NCBI RefSeq assembly: GCF_030296835.1
Contig: NZ_AP027922.1
Coordinates: 1,054,001 to 1,118,000 of the forward strand
Source of the DNA: Pseudoalteromonas sp. MM1
GTDB taxonomy: Bacteria > Pseudomonadota > Gammaproteobacteria > Enterobacterales > Alteromonadaceae
Direction of reading: 5' to 3'
DNA length: 64,000 bases
A program made the position numbers and the translations under genes. The notes below the pieces were generated by a model. The model had not been told where the DNA came from. It did no database searches and worked only from the letters and a program-made list of their open reading frames with translations. Of the stretch, positions 27,117 through 35,341 are shown in pieces; positions within the stretch are counted from its first letter, which is position 1, and each line of letters opens with the position of its first letter.

Positions 27117-27830
27117 ATGAGAATTTTTAAAGCTAAAAGCCCAGCAGGATTTGCTGAAGAGTATATAGTTGAATCTATCTGGAACGGCGATTTCCCTCCA
27201 GGTTCAATTCTGCCTGCAGAGCGTGAGCTTTCTGAGTTAATTGGTGTAACCAGAACAACATTACGTGAAGTACTGCAACGCTTAGCACGTGACGGTTGGT
27301 TAACGATTCAGCACGGTAAGCCAACAAGAGTAAATAACTTTTGGGAAACTTCGGGTTTAAATATACTCGAAACGCTGGCGCGCTTAGATGAAGATAAAAT
27401 GCCCGAGCTGACCGACCAGCTATTATCTGCACGTACAAATATTAGTGCAATCTACACCCGTGCCGCTATTAAATATAATCCAGAACGCGTTATTGAAATA
27501 TTATCTAAAAGCGATGAGCTGGAAGATACAGCACAAGCATTTGCAGATTACGATTACAAAGTACACCACGAATTAGCTGTCGCTGGTAATAACCGCATTT
27601 ACGTACTTATACTTAACGGTTTTAGAGGATTTTACTTTAAAATTGGTTGTCATTATTTTTCAGACGCAGGCACTCGTCAGTTAGCACGTCAATTTTATAA
27701 AGATTTAACAGTATTGGCTGAAAACCGTGAGCACGATGGTGCGATTTCAATGATGCGTAAGTTTGGCCATCAGACGGGTGAAATTTGGCAAAATATTAAA
27801 GGCGATATGCCTTCCGATATCATGGATTAA
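27117..27830 (+). CDS. fadR: FadR, fatty-acid regulator
   Basis: A 237-residue GntR/FadR-family regulator. The winged helix-turn-helix occupies residues 10-75 ([45 protein letters not shown] and HGKPTRV are the usual key segments, listed here only by their positions). The C-terminal acyl-CoA-binding helical domain contains [16 protein letters not shown] and [11 protein letters not shown]. It is close to E. coli FadR in length. It should sense long-chain acyl-CoA and control fatty-acid degradation and synthesis. A FadR-like site in front of the DUF4442 gene and one at its own promoter are possible targets. Confidence 0.94.
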   Translation: MRIFKAKSPAGFAEEYIVESIWNGDFPPGSILPAERELSELIGVTRTTLREVLQRLARDGWLTIQHGKPTRVNNFWETSGLNILETLARLDEDKMPELTDQLLSARTNISAIYTRAAIKYNPERVIEILSKSDELEDTAQAFADYDYKVHHELAVAGNNRIYVLILNGFRGFYFKIGCHYFSDAGTRQLARQFYKDLTVLAENREHDGAISMMRKFGHQTGEIWQNIKGDMPSDIMD

Positions 27831-27838
27831 ATACTTTT

Positions 27839-27865
27839 TAAAACCTGCAAATGCAGGTTTTTTTA
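27839..27865 (+). terminator. Terminator of fadR
   Basis: AAACCTGCA-aa-TGCAGGTTT with T run (27841-27864), starting 8 bases after the fadR stop. Confidence 0.85.
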
Positions 27866-28065
27866 TACGTGTAATCAATTTTTAATATCTGTTCGATATT
27901 TTCGATTGTATACATCGCTAAATACGATTGTTCTTTTTTCCGCATTAAATTTAAAATGCCATTTAATTATGTGCTGGCGCTATTGTTTTTTAATTTTTAG
28001 CGCCCATATAAGTATCAGTATTGCGTAAGCAATCGACAACAAACTCAAAATATTTGGAGAATAAA

Positions 28066-28671
28066 ATGGGTGTATTAGTAGGCCGCCAGGCACCAGACTT
28101 TACCGCTGCAGCTGTACTAGGTAATGGTGAAATTGTAGATAGCTATAACCTTCATGAAACAATTAAAGGTAAAAAAGCAGTAATCTTCTTTTACCCACTA
28201 GATTTCACGTTTGTATGTCCTTCAGAACTTATCGCATTTGATAAGCGTTACGAAGAATTTCAAAAGCGTGGCGTAGAAGTAATTGGTGTTTCTATCGATT
28301 CACAATTCTCACACAACGCATGGCGTAACACTGCTGTAGCAGACGGCGGTATTGGTAAAGTTAAATACGCACTAGTTGCAGACGTTAAGCACGAAATTTG
28401 TAAAGCATACGACGTTGAGCACCCAGAAGCAGGCGTTGCATTTCGTGGCTCTTTCCTAATCGATGAAGAAGGTAATGTACGTCACCAAGTAGTGAACGAC
28501 TTACCACTTGGTCGTAATATCGACGAAATGATCCGTATGGTTGACGCACTAGCATTCCACAGCGAAAACGGCGAAGTATGCCCTGCTGGTTGGGAAGAAG
28601 GTAAAAAAGGTATGGACGCAAGCCCTGAAGGTGTTGCTAAGTTCCTATCTGAAAACGAAGGCGAGCTATAA
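28066..28671 (+). CDS. Typical 2-Cys peroxiredoxin
   Basis: A 201-residue protein. The peroxidatic Cys is in DFTFVCPSELIAF at residue 51, and the resolving Cys is in GEVCPAGW near residue 171, followed by the GKKGMDASPEGV tail. It reduces hydrogen peroxide and alkyl peroxides with thioredoxin or AhpF-type partners. The ATG at 28066 follows GGAGA; a frame to the TTG at 28021 is ignored. Expected to be cytoplasmic. Gene stands alone with its own terminator. Confidence 0.92.
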   Translation: MGVLVGRQAPDFTAAAVLGNGEIVDSYNLHETIKGKKAVIFFYPLDFTFVCPSELIAFDKRYEEFQKRGVEVIGVSIDSQFSHNAWRNTAVADGGIGKVKYALVADVKHEICKAYDVEHPEAGVAFRGSFLIDEEGNVRHQVVNDLPLGRNIDEMIRMVDALAFHSENGEVCPAGWEEGKKGMDASPEGVAKFLSENEGEL

Positions 28672-28691
28672 TTTAGCCCCTGCGTTTTAAT

Positions 28692-28719
28692 AAAAAAACC
28701 GCCATTTGGCGGTTTTTTT
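28692..28719 (+). terminator. Terminator of the peroxiredoxin gene
   Basis: AAACCGCC and GGCGGTTT form a stem with a four-base loop (ATTT), flanked by A and T runs; it probably works in both directions, serving the receptor gene ending at 28743 as well. Confidence 0.85.
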
Positions 28720-28742
28720 GTTTTAGCATAGCCTATTTTAAA

Positions 28743-31334
28743 TTAAAACGAGAAGGTTACTTTGGTGTAGAAGTAACGACCACGCGGGTTGTGTACACCC
28801 GATGCATAACCGTAAAGATCCGCATCGCCATCACCGATGGCAAATGGTGGCTCTTCGTCAAATACGTTATTAACACCTAGCGACACTTTAGTTGCATCAC
28901 TTACACGGTAAGATGTTTGTAGATCCACCAGTGCTTGCGAATCAACCATACGCGATGTATTACTATCAAAGTCTAAGTTACCGTCGAAGTCTATATCTGG
29001 TGTATCTTCAAATTCACCTACATAGCTAATATTTACGTTGGTATTAAATTGGCCAATTTCCCAGTTAGTTGAGAAAATCCAACGATGCTCTGGGTAATAG
29101 TATTCACCAGTATAATCACGGCCATCTTTTTCAAACTTGTTTTGGTATGCCCACTCTAAGTTAAATTTAAGTAACCCTAAATCATCTAGCGAGTGGTTGT
29201 AATTTGCTGATAAATCAACACCCGATACTTCTTGCGATGAGACATTTTCGAAGGTGCTGTATATTTTTTGAATAGTCCCTAAGCTATTACCGCCACTAGG
29301 TGCTAAGCGTACACATACAGTGCTATTTTGGTTATTACATTCAGAGTTATAAATTGGGCCAAATTCTTGCTCATCAATTTTATTATCTTGGGTAATACTC
29401 CACACATCTACGCTTAAACCAAATTCAGCAGAAGGTGCCCAAATAAAGCCAACATTCCATGATTCTGACTCTTCAGCTTCTAAATCAGGGTTACCAGCAA
29501 ATTCTATGTTGTAATCTAGCGCGTCACAATCAAGGCCGGTTGCTTCACAGCGATAGGTATCGACAAAAAACTGACTTTCTTGTGATGGTCCTAAACCCAC
29601 TTGTGCAAGCGATGGCGCTCTAAAACCTTGTGCCCATGAACCACGAATGGTTATCTCGTCGGTCGGTGCCCAGCGTAAAGCTACTTTAGGGTTTGTTGTA
29701 TTACCAAAGTCGCTGTAATCATCGTAACGGCCAGCTAGTTGTAGCTCTAGGTTTTCAGCAAGTGGGATTGAGAATTCCACATAGGCTGCGTATTGGTCGC
29801 GCTCTGCTGCAGCAGATACAGACTCAGTACCAAAAATTAAACCGCGCTGAAATTGATCATCCGGTGTATCGGTTACATCTTCTTCACGGTATTCAATACC
29901 CGCGGCCATCATAACCACATCATCACCAAAGCTAAATGCTTCACCAGAGATGTTAGCATCGAATGAGGTCATGTGTGACTCACCACGGCGTACTAAGCTT
30001 GTAGTAATTCTGTCAATGACTTCTGGGCTGTTATAGGTACCACCAAACGGGTTGTAGTTACCTGCATCAATTTCTTGTTGTAAAAAGTCGGTGCGAACCC
30101 AGCCTTGCGAACGATCGCCCGTTTGCATTGATTTACTACGGCCTTTTTGAACCGCAGCTTCCCAGCTCCATTCGTTAATTTCGCCTCTTAGGCCAGCTAC
30201 AAAGCGAAGCGTATCTGACTCAATATCCCATTGGCGAGCGCCAGCATCAACGGTACGATAACGGCCAATTTGAATATCTTCGCCAAACGGGTTGTTAGGG
30301 TGGCTAGCGGGTACTGTTAAACCTGCATCTTCATCAAGTGGAGTAGGGGCACCTGCAGCAACCGATGTATTATGCTGTACTGCCATTTCTAAAAAGCCGG
30401 TAATACCATTGTCAAAATTGTATTCAAATTGTGAAATAGCACCTACGCGCTCGGACTCAGGAGCAATGTAACCAAATGGGCCGTAATCAAATAAACAACT
30501 GCCGCTTGCTGTGGCATTTTCTGCTGGGCAATCTGGGTCAATTGTTTTTACACCATCAACATAAAAGTAGCCAGGAAAGCCACGAGAAGAGCGAAAGTCT
30601 TCACCGCCATATGGTGATTGGTTGGCGGTGCCTAAGCTGCCCATTTCATCTGACGAAAGAGAGGTGTTTTTAAAGTAATCAATGATAATTGAGGCACTGC
30701 TTTTTTCGCTAGTTGTACCCCATACTAAACTTGCTGTTGTTTCTTCGTAGTTAGGGCCGTCAGTGCCACCGTAGCCTAAGTTTAGCTCAACACCATCTAT
30801 GTCTTTTTTCAAAATAACGTTGACTACGCCCGCTACTGCATCAGAGCCATAAATTGCTGATGCGCCATCTTTTAAAATATCAATGCGTTCAATTGCCGAT
30901 ACCGGAATACTATTAATATCGACAAATGAGTTTGTAATACCTTCGGCAAAAGCACTAATAGCCACACGGCGGCCATTGATTAGTACTAATGTAGCATCTG
31001 CACCTAAACCACGTAGGCTGACCGCGGCAGATCCATTTGCAGTTGAATCCTGGTTGTTACCACGTGTTGAGAAAGTACCGCTGCCTGCCACAGGCATTCT
31101 TTCGAGGAGTTGTTGAAGGTTATCGTAACCCATGTTTTCGATATCCGCTTTACCAATAGATTGTACTGGCGAAGGCCCTTCGATATCTGTGCGTTTAATA
31201 CGCGAACCTGTTACTTCAATGCGTTCTACTTTTTTTGCTTCTTCAGCAGCATATGCTGTTGTTGTAAAACCTGCTGAAAGTGCGATTGTAGCACCTGCAA
31301 TAATGCTAGGTGTAAATGCAATTGATTGCTTCAT
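28743..31334 (-). CDS. TonB-dependent outer-membrane receptor
   Basis: An 863-residue receptor. A signal peptide (IALSAGFTTTAYAAEEA) leads to a TonB box RIEVTGSRIKRTD. The plug contains SVSLRGLGADATLVLINGRR-type sequence and the motif ERIDILKDGASAIYGSDAVAGVVNV, which is typical of the oligopeptide/oligosaccharide-type receptors of Alteromonadales. The barrel ends in RGRYFYTKVTFSF with terminal Phe. The ligand is unknown. AAGGA precedes the ATG. The repeat copy B lies 38 bases upstream of the start, so the promoter region includes repeat sequence. Confidence 0.92.
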   Translation of the reverse strand: MKQSIAFTPSIIAGATIALSAGFTTTAYAAEEAKKVERIEVTGSRIKRTDIEGPSPVQSIGKADIENMGYDNLQQLLERMPVAGSGTFSTRGNNQDSTANGSAAVSLRGLGADATLVLINGRRVAISAFAEGITNSFVDINSIPVSAIERIDILKDGASAIYGSDAVAGVVNVILKKDIDGVELNLGYGGTDGPNYEETTASLVWGTTSEKSSASIIIDYFKNTSLSSDEMGSLGTANQSPYGGEDFRSSRGFPGYFYVDGVKTIDPDCPAENATASGSCLFDYGPFGYIAPESERVGAISQFEYNFDNGITGFLEMAVQHNTSVAAGAPTPLDEDAGLTVPASHPNNPFGEDIQIGRYRTVDAGARQWDIESDTLRFVAGLRGEINEWSWEAAVQKGRSKSMQTGDRSQGWVRTDFLQQEIDAGNYNPFGGTYNSPEVIDRITTSLVRRGESHMTSFDANISGEAFSFGDDVVMMAAGIEYREEDVTDTPDDQFQRGLIFGTESVSAAAERDQYAAYVEFSIPLAENLELQLAGRYDDYSDFGNTTNPKVALRWAPTDEITIRGSWAQGFRAPSLAQVGLGPSQESQFFVDTYRCEATGLDCDALDYNIEFAGNPDLEAEESESWNVGFIWAPSAEFGLSVDVWSITQDNKIDEQEFGPIYNSECNNQNSTVCVRLAPSGGNSLGTIQKIYSTFENVSSQEVSGVDLSANYNHSLDDLGLLKFNLEWAYQNKFEKDGRDYTGEYYYPEHRWIFSTNWEIGQFNTNVNISYVGEFEDTPDIDFDGNLDFDSNTSRMVDSQALVDLQTSYRVSDATKVSLGVNNVFDEEPPFAIGDGDADLYGYASGVHNPRGRYFYTKVTFSF

Positions 31335-31372
31335 CCTTAAGTCCTTGTTGATATGTTATAAATTTAGTTGCT

Positions 31373-31538
31373 TAATACCAATTCGCGATAATACTTAATC
31401 ATTTTGCGGGGCTAAACGTGTCGCTATCTGTGTTAAAAAATTCTCTTTTAGAACAACTAAATAACGAACTTTTTGCCTAGCTATCAACACGTTTTTCCAA
31501 CCTCAAAATAGATCAATTAATTAAGCGAATTGGTATTA
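31373..31538. repeat. TAATACC-type interspersed repeat, complete copy B
   Basis: A 166-base element bounded by perfect 14-base inverted repeats TAATACCAATTCGC (31373-31386) and GCGAATTGGTATTA (31525-31538). Internal sequence (ATACTTAATCATTTTG, AACTAAATAACGAAC, TGCCTAGCTATCAACACG, CCTCAAAATAGATCA) is shared with copies A and C. It has no open frame, so it is a non-autonomous MITE-like element. Compared with copy C it lacks about 45 bases in the middle. Confidence 0.9.
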
Positions 31539-31842
31539 CAAGCGCTGATATTAATATCATGTAACTTAAGTGTTATCAATCTACACCCTTTGCGATTTTA
31601 GTATGAGTTTTTGTAGGGTGTTGAGGGAAAAATATTCAATAATAGAAACAACGAAAAGGGATAGACAAGGCTAAATTACTCGCTTTGTACCATAAAATTT
31701 GCGCACTAAAATGGGCAGGCATCTAAAGAAATTAAAAAAATAAATAAAGTGTAATAATTTATTTATATTATGCACATGGGAGAGTTAAATAAAGTTGTGG
31801 TTAATTCGATCAGGTTGTTTTAAATTTAACCAGTGAAAATTT
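31539..31842. other. Gap between repeat B and the smpB terminator
   Basis: About 300 AT-rich bases without a convincing open frame. A search by eye for a tmRNA gene, which sometimes lies near smpB, found none. Confidence 0.5.
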
Positions 31843-31871
31843 AAAAAAAACGCCTAAATAAATTAGGCGTT
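31843..31871 (-). terminator. Terminator of smpB
   Basis: On the minus strand AACGCCTAA pairs with TTAGGCGTT (around 31849-31871), then a run of T. It starts 5 bases after the smpB stop. Confidence 0.85.
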
Positions 31872-31875
31872 GTGT

Positions 31876-32355
31876 TTATACTTTGTGTTTCATGAGGCGT
31901 TCTTTCTCACGCGACCAATCTTTATTTTTTCCGTCTTCACGCTTGTCATGCATTTTTTTACCTTTTGCTAAGTGAAATTCAAGTTTCACCCAACATTTTT
32001 TCCAATACATGGCGGTGGCAACAAGTGAAAAGCCATCTCGTTCAGTAGCACCGACTAACCTATCAAGCTCTCTTCGGCTTAATAGTAGCTTACGATAGCG
32101 CATAGGATCGCAGATAACGTGGGTCGAAGCGCTATTTAAAGGCTGAATTTGACTGCCTAATAAAAAAGCTTCGCCATTTTTAAGATGAATATAAGTTTCT
32201 GAGATGTTTACCTTACCTGCTCGGATACTTTTTACTTCCCAGCCCTGTAGTTCAACACCTGCTTCAAACTTGTCGTGTAAAAAATACTCATGACGCGCTT
32301 TTTTGTTAAGCGCGATGGTATTACTGTTCGATTTTGATGATTTGTTCTTAGCCAT
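31876..32355 (-). CDS. smpB: SmpB, tmRNA-binding protein
   Basis: A 159-residue protein starting [24 protein letters not shown]. It has the SmpB OB-fold with [27 protein letters not shown] and the basic C-terminal tail ([26 protein letters not shown]). It carries tmRNA to stalled ribosomes. It is transcribed away from ratA-rnfH, in the usual gammaproteobacterial order smpB, ratA-rnfH, bamE. Confidence 0.96.
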   Translation of the reverse strand: MAKNKSSKSNSNTIALNKKARHEYFLHDKFEAGVELQGWEVKSIRAGKVNISETYIHLKNGEAFLLGSQIQPLNSASTHVICDPMRYRKLLLSRRELDRLVGATERDGFSLVATAMYWKKCWVKLEFHLAKGKKMHDKREDGKNKDWSREKERLMKHKV

Positions 32356-32500
32356 AGTGCCCTATAATATACGTATTAAGAGATGTTTTACATCGATTTT
32401 TTATATGTGCCTTTAAAATAATCAGGTGAACTTAAGACCATGAAAATTTGGGGAAACGCGCAAAGCTTGCTAAAATTCGCCCACACAGTTGGGAGTGAGT

Positions 32501-32938
32501 ATGCCACAAATAGAAAAAAGTGCGCTGGTTATGTACAGCACTAAAGAGATGTTTGACCTAGTTAATGATGTAGAAGCTTATCCGCAGTTTTTACCTAATT
32601 GCTCAGACTCTAAAATCGTTTCGCAGCACAATAATAACATGACCGCGAGTTTAGAAATATCCAAGGCGGGTATAAAAAAGTGGTTTACCACTGAAAACAC
32701 CTTTATTGACGAGCAAACGGTGCAATTAAAGCTTGTTGATGGCCCATTTAAAACCCTTACAGGGCGCTGGCATTTTCAAGCATTAGATAAAACAGCCTGT
32801 AAAGTTGAGCTAAAGCTTGAATTTGAATTCTCTAGTAAGCTTATCGAATTGGCGTTTGGTAAAATATTTAACGATGTAGCTAAAAATATGGTTAGTGCAT
32901 TTACACAACGTGCAAAAGATGTATACGGAGCAAGATAA
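32501..32938 (+). CDS. ratA: RatA-family START-domain protein (ubiquinone-binding-like)
   Basis: A 145-residue START/Coq10-like protein with SALVMYSTKEMFDLVNDVEAYPQFLPNC, a typical start of the RatA/Coq10 family, and a C-terminal helix AKNMVSAFTQRAKDVYG. In E. coli RatA was described as inhibiting 70S ribosome formation, while Coq10 homologues bind ubiquinone; which applies here is open. ATG at 32501 is preferred to the TTG at 32489 because GGGAG precedes it. It overlaps rnfH by one base (TAATG). Confidence 0.9.
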   Translation: MPQIEKSALVMYSTKEMFDLVNDVEAYPQFLPNCSDSKIVSQHNNNMTASLEISKAGIKKWFTTENTFIDEQTVQLKLVDGPFKTLTGRWHFQALDKTACKVELKLEFEFSSKLIELAFGKIFNDVAKNMVSAFTQRAKDVYGAR

Positions 32939-33255
32939 TGATTAGCGTTGAGATAGTATTTGCATTACCGACTAAAGCAACCACTTTAACTGTTGAAGTT
33001 GTACAAGGAACCACAGCCGAGCAAGCTGTTATTCAATCAGGGATCATTGAAAAGTGCCCTGAAATAGACCCAACTGCGCTTACTTTAGGTGTGTGGAACA
33101 GAACAGTAAAAGCACATTACGAATTAAAAAATGGCGACAGAATAGAAATTTATCGCCCGCTTATCGCAGATCCTAAAGATGCTAGAAGAAAGCGTGCTGA
33201 AAAAGCAAAAGAGGAAGGCCGAGCAAATAAAATTACTGGCGGTCGTCCTTTATAA
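32938..33255 (+). CDS. rnfH: RnfH-family (RatB) ubiquitin-fold protein
   Basis: A 105-residue small beta-grasp protein (ISVEIVFALPTKATTLTVEV, then GDRIEIYRPLIADPKDARRKRAEKAK). It is coupled to ratA by the TAATG overlap, the standard arrangement. Function is not established; the family is similar to ubiquitin-like proteins. Confidence 0.93.
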   Translation: MISVEIVFALPTKATTLTVEVVQGTTAEQAVIQSGIIEKCPEIDPTALTLGVWNRTVKAHYELKNGDRIEIYRPLIADPKDARRKRAEKAKEEGRANKITGGRPL

Positions 33256-33278
33256 GTGTCACCAATATAGTAATTAAT

Positions 33279-33302
33279 AAGGTGAGTCATGCTCACCTTT
33301 TT
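33279..33302. terminator. Bidirectional terminator between rnfH and bamE
   Basis: AAGGTGAG-tcatg-CTCACCTT followed by T on the plus strand. The two genes converge here, and the stem works in both directions. Confidence 0.8.
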
Positions 33303-33316
33303 AATGACTCAAGCGT

Positions 33317-33676
33317 TTATTGCTCTAGTGGAGTATCAAAGTTCTCTGGTTGGTCATAATCACCTGAAACGGTAGCAAGTAACTCGTTTTCAAATTTAAT
33401 CACCAACTCTTTTTGCTGCTCATTGTCGCGGCCTTTATTAAAGCTGTACATATAACGCCAAGTACTATTATCAAACGCATCTTCTGCTATTGGGCGGCCT
33501 AAAACATAAATAACTTGCTCTCGTGTCATGTTTACACGAAGCTTATCTACATCTGATTGCTCTAAAAAGTTACCCTGTGGGATATTGATTCTATATACCC
33601 AGCTAGAACAACCTGCTAAAGAGCTGAATGTGAGAGCAATGATAAGCCAAAGAGAAAAAGTTTTTAACGACTGCAT
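33317..33676 (-). CDS. bamE: BamE, outer-membrane protein assembly lipoprotein
   Basis: A 119-residue lipoprotein with lipobox LAGC (Cys near residue 23) and the conserved BamE core: NIPQGNFLEQSDVDKLRVNMTREQVIYVLGRP and WRYMYSF. It is part of the BAM complex that inserts beta-barrel proteins, such as the two TonB receptors and the two MipA/OmpV proteins in this window. It converges with rnfH. Confidence 0.94.
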   Translation of the reverse strand: MQSLKTFSLWLIIALTFSSLAGCSSWVYRINIPQGNFLEQSDVDKLRVNMTREQVIYVLGRPIAEDAFDNSTWRYMYSFNKGRDNEQQKELVIKFENELLATVSGDYDQPENFDTPLEQ

Positions 33677-33783
33677 TGTTAGTTGTGATCCTTATTTTTT
33701 ATAATCTGCATGATACCGATTAGTCACTGAAGGTAAAACCCTTTTAAGAAATTGTTTTTAGTTACTTGAGTTAGGGCAAGGTT

Positions 33784-34098
33784 TTGACCACAAACACACA
33801 AAAAAGTTTAAGTATAAATATAAGCAAAGCAAACAAAGTCCCCTCGACCTGGTATTTGTATATAGTGCAAACGCGTTTAGGCCACTGGTATACAGGTATA
33901 ACAACGAATGTTGATAAGCGCTTAGCCACACATCAAGCGGGTAAGGGAGCAAAAAACTTAAAAGGCAAAGGCCCCTTAGTGTTAATTCATCAACAAAAGG
34001 TGGGCTCAAAAAGCGAAGCCAGCAAGTTAGAGTGGCAAATTAAAAAATTAAGTAGGGCCCAAAAGGAGCACTACGTTCAACAGCTAATGACTAAGTGA
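33784..34098 (+). CDS. GIY-YIG nuclease family protein (YhbQ-like)
   Basis: A 104-residue protein with one GIY-YIG domain: WYLYIVQTRLGHWYTGITTN carries the WYTG/GIT variant of the GIY-YIG motif, followed by RLATHQAGKGAKNLKGKGP and a C-terminal EASKLEWQIKKL. This is the stand-alone form of unknown cellular function. The start codon is probably TTG (33784) with AAGG 3 bases before it; no ATG is in frame upstream of the domain, so the start is uncertain. Its last 15 bases overlap the end of the TPR gene on the other strand. Confidence 0.8.
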   Translation: MTTNTQKSLSINISKANKVPSTWYLYIVQTRLGHWYTGITTNVDKRLATHQAGKGAKNLKGKGPLVLIHQQKVGSKSEASKLEWQIKKLSRAQKEHYVQQLMTK

Positions 34099-35262
34099 AG
34101 CTGTGGCATTTTTTAATGCTTTTAATTTATTACGATAGCGGGCTTTGTCATAGTTAAATTCTGCGTTTATACCCGCTAAACGCATGTAATGTGTTGCCTG
34201 CTTTATATTGCCGGTAAAATAATATGCTCGCGCAAGGCCAAAGTGGCTTTCGTGTAACTTGGCGTCAATTTTATAAGCGCTTTTAAAATGCTTAATCGCT
34301 TGAGAATAATTTTTAAGTACCATTTCACTATTACCCAATGATATATGGTAATACGGGTTAGCTTGGCGCTTTTTATTGAGCTGTTTTAGCATTTGCTGAC
34401 CTTGTTTAGCGCGGCCACTTAAGGTGTACAGCACAGCGAGATTACCCATGGCAGTATGGTTATTTTTATCAAGCGATAAAGCATAGTTATATGCCTGTTC
34501 AGCTTCTTTTAAATAATTAAGCTGCCTAAATACAATACCTAAATTTCCCCAGCCACCACTGTATAATGGGGCGGCTTCAACTGCGGCACTAAAGTAGCTA
34601 TAAGCTAAATTATAATTTTTATTTACTAACGCTAGAGCGCCCTTATTGTTATAAAACATAGCCGTAACAAATTCTTTGCTTATTGGGCTGGTTTTAAAGC
34701 GTTGTTTTCTTATATTCGGGTCGAAGTCTATGGTTAACTGTTTATCACGTTGATAAACCATTGTGGCTGGTATTGTTTGCATAAGCGCATTGTCAATTGA
34801 TAAATTAATATGCCCTGTCAGTAAATTAACCCCCTTATTCATTGCCCAATATTCAGGAATATGGACTTTTTGAAAACGCGCTTTTACACCTAAATAATCG
34901 GCTAAGCTATACGCTAATATCGATAACGACAAGCAGTTTGCATTTAAATTAGCGTAGGTTTGCGATGCACTCAGTGTGGCGCCACTTAGATAGGTTAGCG
35001 AGTTATCGCCGTTTTTTAATAAAAAACTTAAAATACTGTTCGCTAAGTAATGCGCGCTGCGTTTACTGGTTAAGTGGGCATCAAGTTGTGAAGTGATTGT
35101 TTTATCGAGTTTAAATATGTCTTGCTCGGTTTCAACCATAATGCGGTTAAAGGTAGGGTGGTTTGCAAGGGCAAGCGGTGGTGGCTCACGCACTGTGGTG
35201 TTACATGCGCTTAAATATAAGCAACTACTGAGTAATAATGCGTTAAAACAAGATATGTTCAT
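34084..35262 (-). CDS. TPR lipoprotein with transglutaminase-like N-terminal region
   Basis: A 392-residue lipoprotein (lipobox LSAC at 17-20). Residues about 95-190 resemble a transglutaminase-like domain, with a Cys at the expected place in NLNANCLSLSILAYSLADYLG and a His in GHINLS. Residues about 210-370 hold at least four tetratricopeptide repeats (LGIVFRQLNYLKEAEQAYNYALSLD and similar). The layout is typical of uncharacterised Alteromonadales lipoproteins. Likely a periplasmic adaptor or protease-like scaffold; function unknown. Confidence 0.8.
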   Translation of the reverse strand: MNISCFNALLLSSCLYLSACNTTVREPPPLALANHPTFNRIMVETEQDIFKLDKTITSQLDAHLTSKRSAHYLANSILSFLLKNGDNSLTYLSGATLSASQTYANLNANCLSLSILAYSLADYLGVKARFQKVHIPEYWAMNKGVNLLTGHINLSIDNALMQTIPATMVYQRDKQLTIDFDPNIRKQRFKTSPISKEFVTAMFYNNKGALALVNKNYNLAYSYFSAAVEAAPLYSGGWGNLGIVFRQLNYLKEAEQAYNYALSLDKNNHTAMGNLAVLYTLSGRAKQGQQMLKQLNKKRQANPYYHISLGNSEMVLKNYSQAIKHFKSAYKIDAKLHESHFGLARAYYFTGNIKQATHYMRLAGINAEFNYDKARYRNKLKALKNATASLSH

Positions 35263-35341
35263 AAACCACCTCCAACATATTACATCTATAAGTGTAGATG
35301 CAATATGCGCAGTTGGTTTATTAAAGTGTTACAAAACGTGT

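Noticed and set aside
31387..31406. Fur-box-like GATAATACTTAATCATT before the TonB receptor
   Set aside because: It is internal sequence of the repeat family and also occurs in copy C next to a kinase gene; the spacing is one base off the Fur consensus.
31335..31842. tmRNA gene next to smpB
   Set aside because: No tRNA-like end, no tag-peptide frame; the gap is a repeat plus AT-rich sequence.
32489..32500. TTG start four codons upstream for ratA
   Set aside because: The GGGAG ribosome site lies inside that extension, 5 bases before the ATG.
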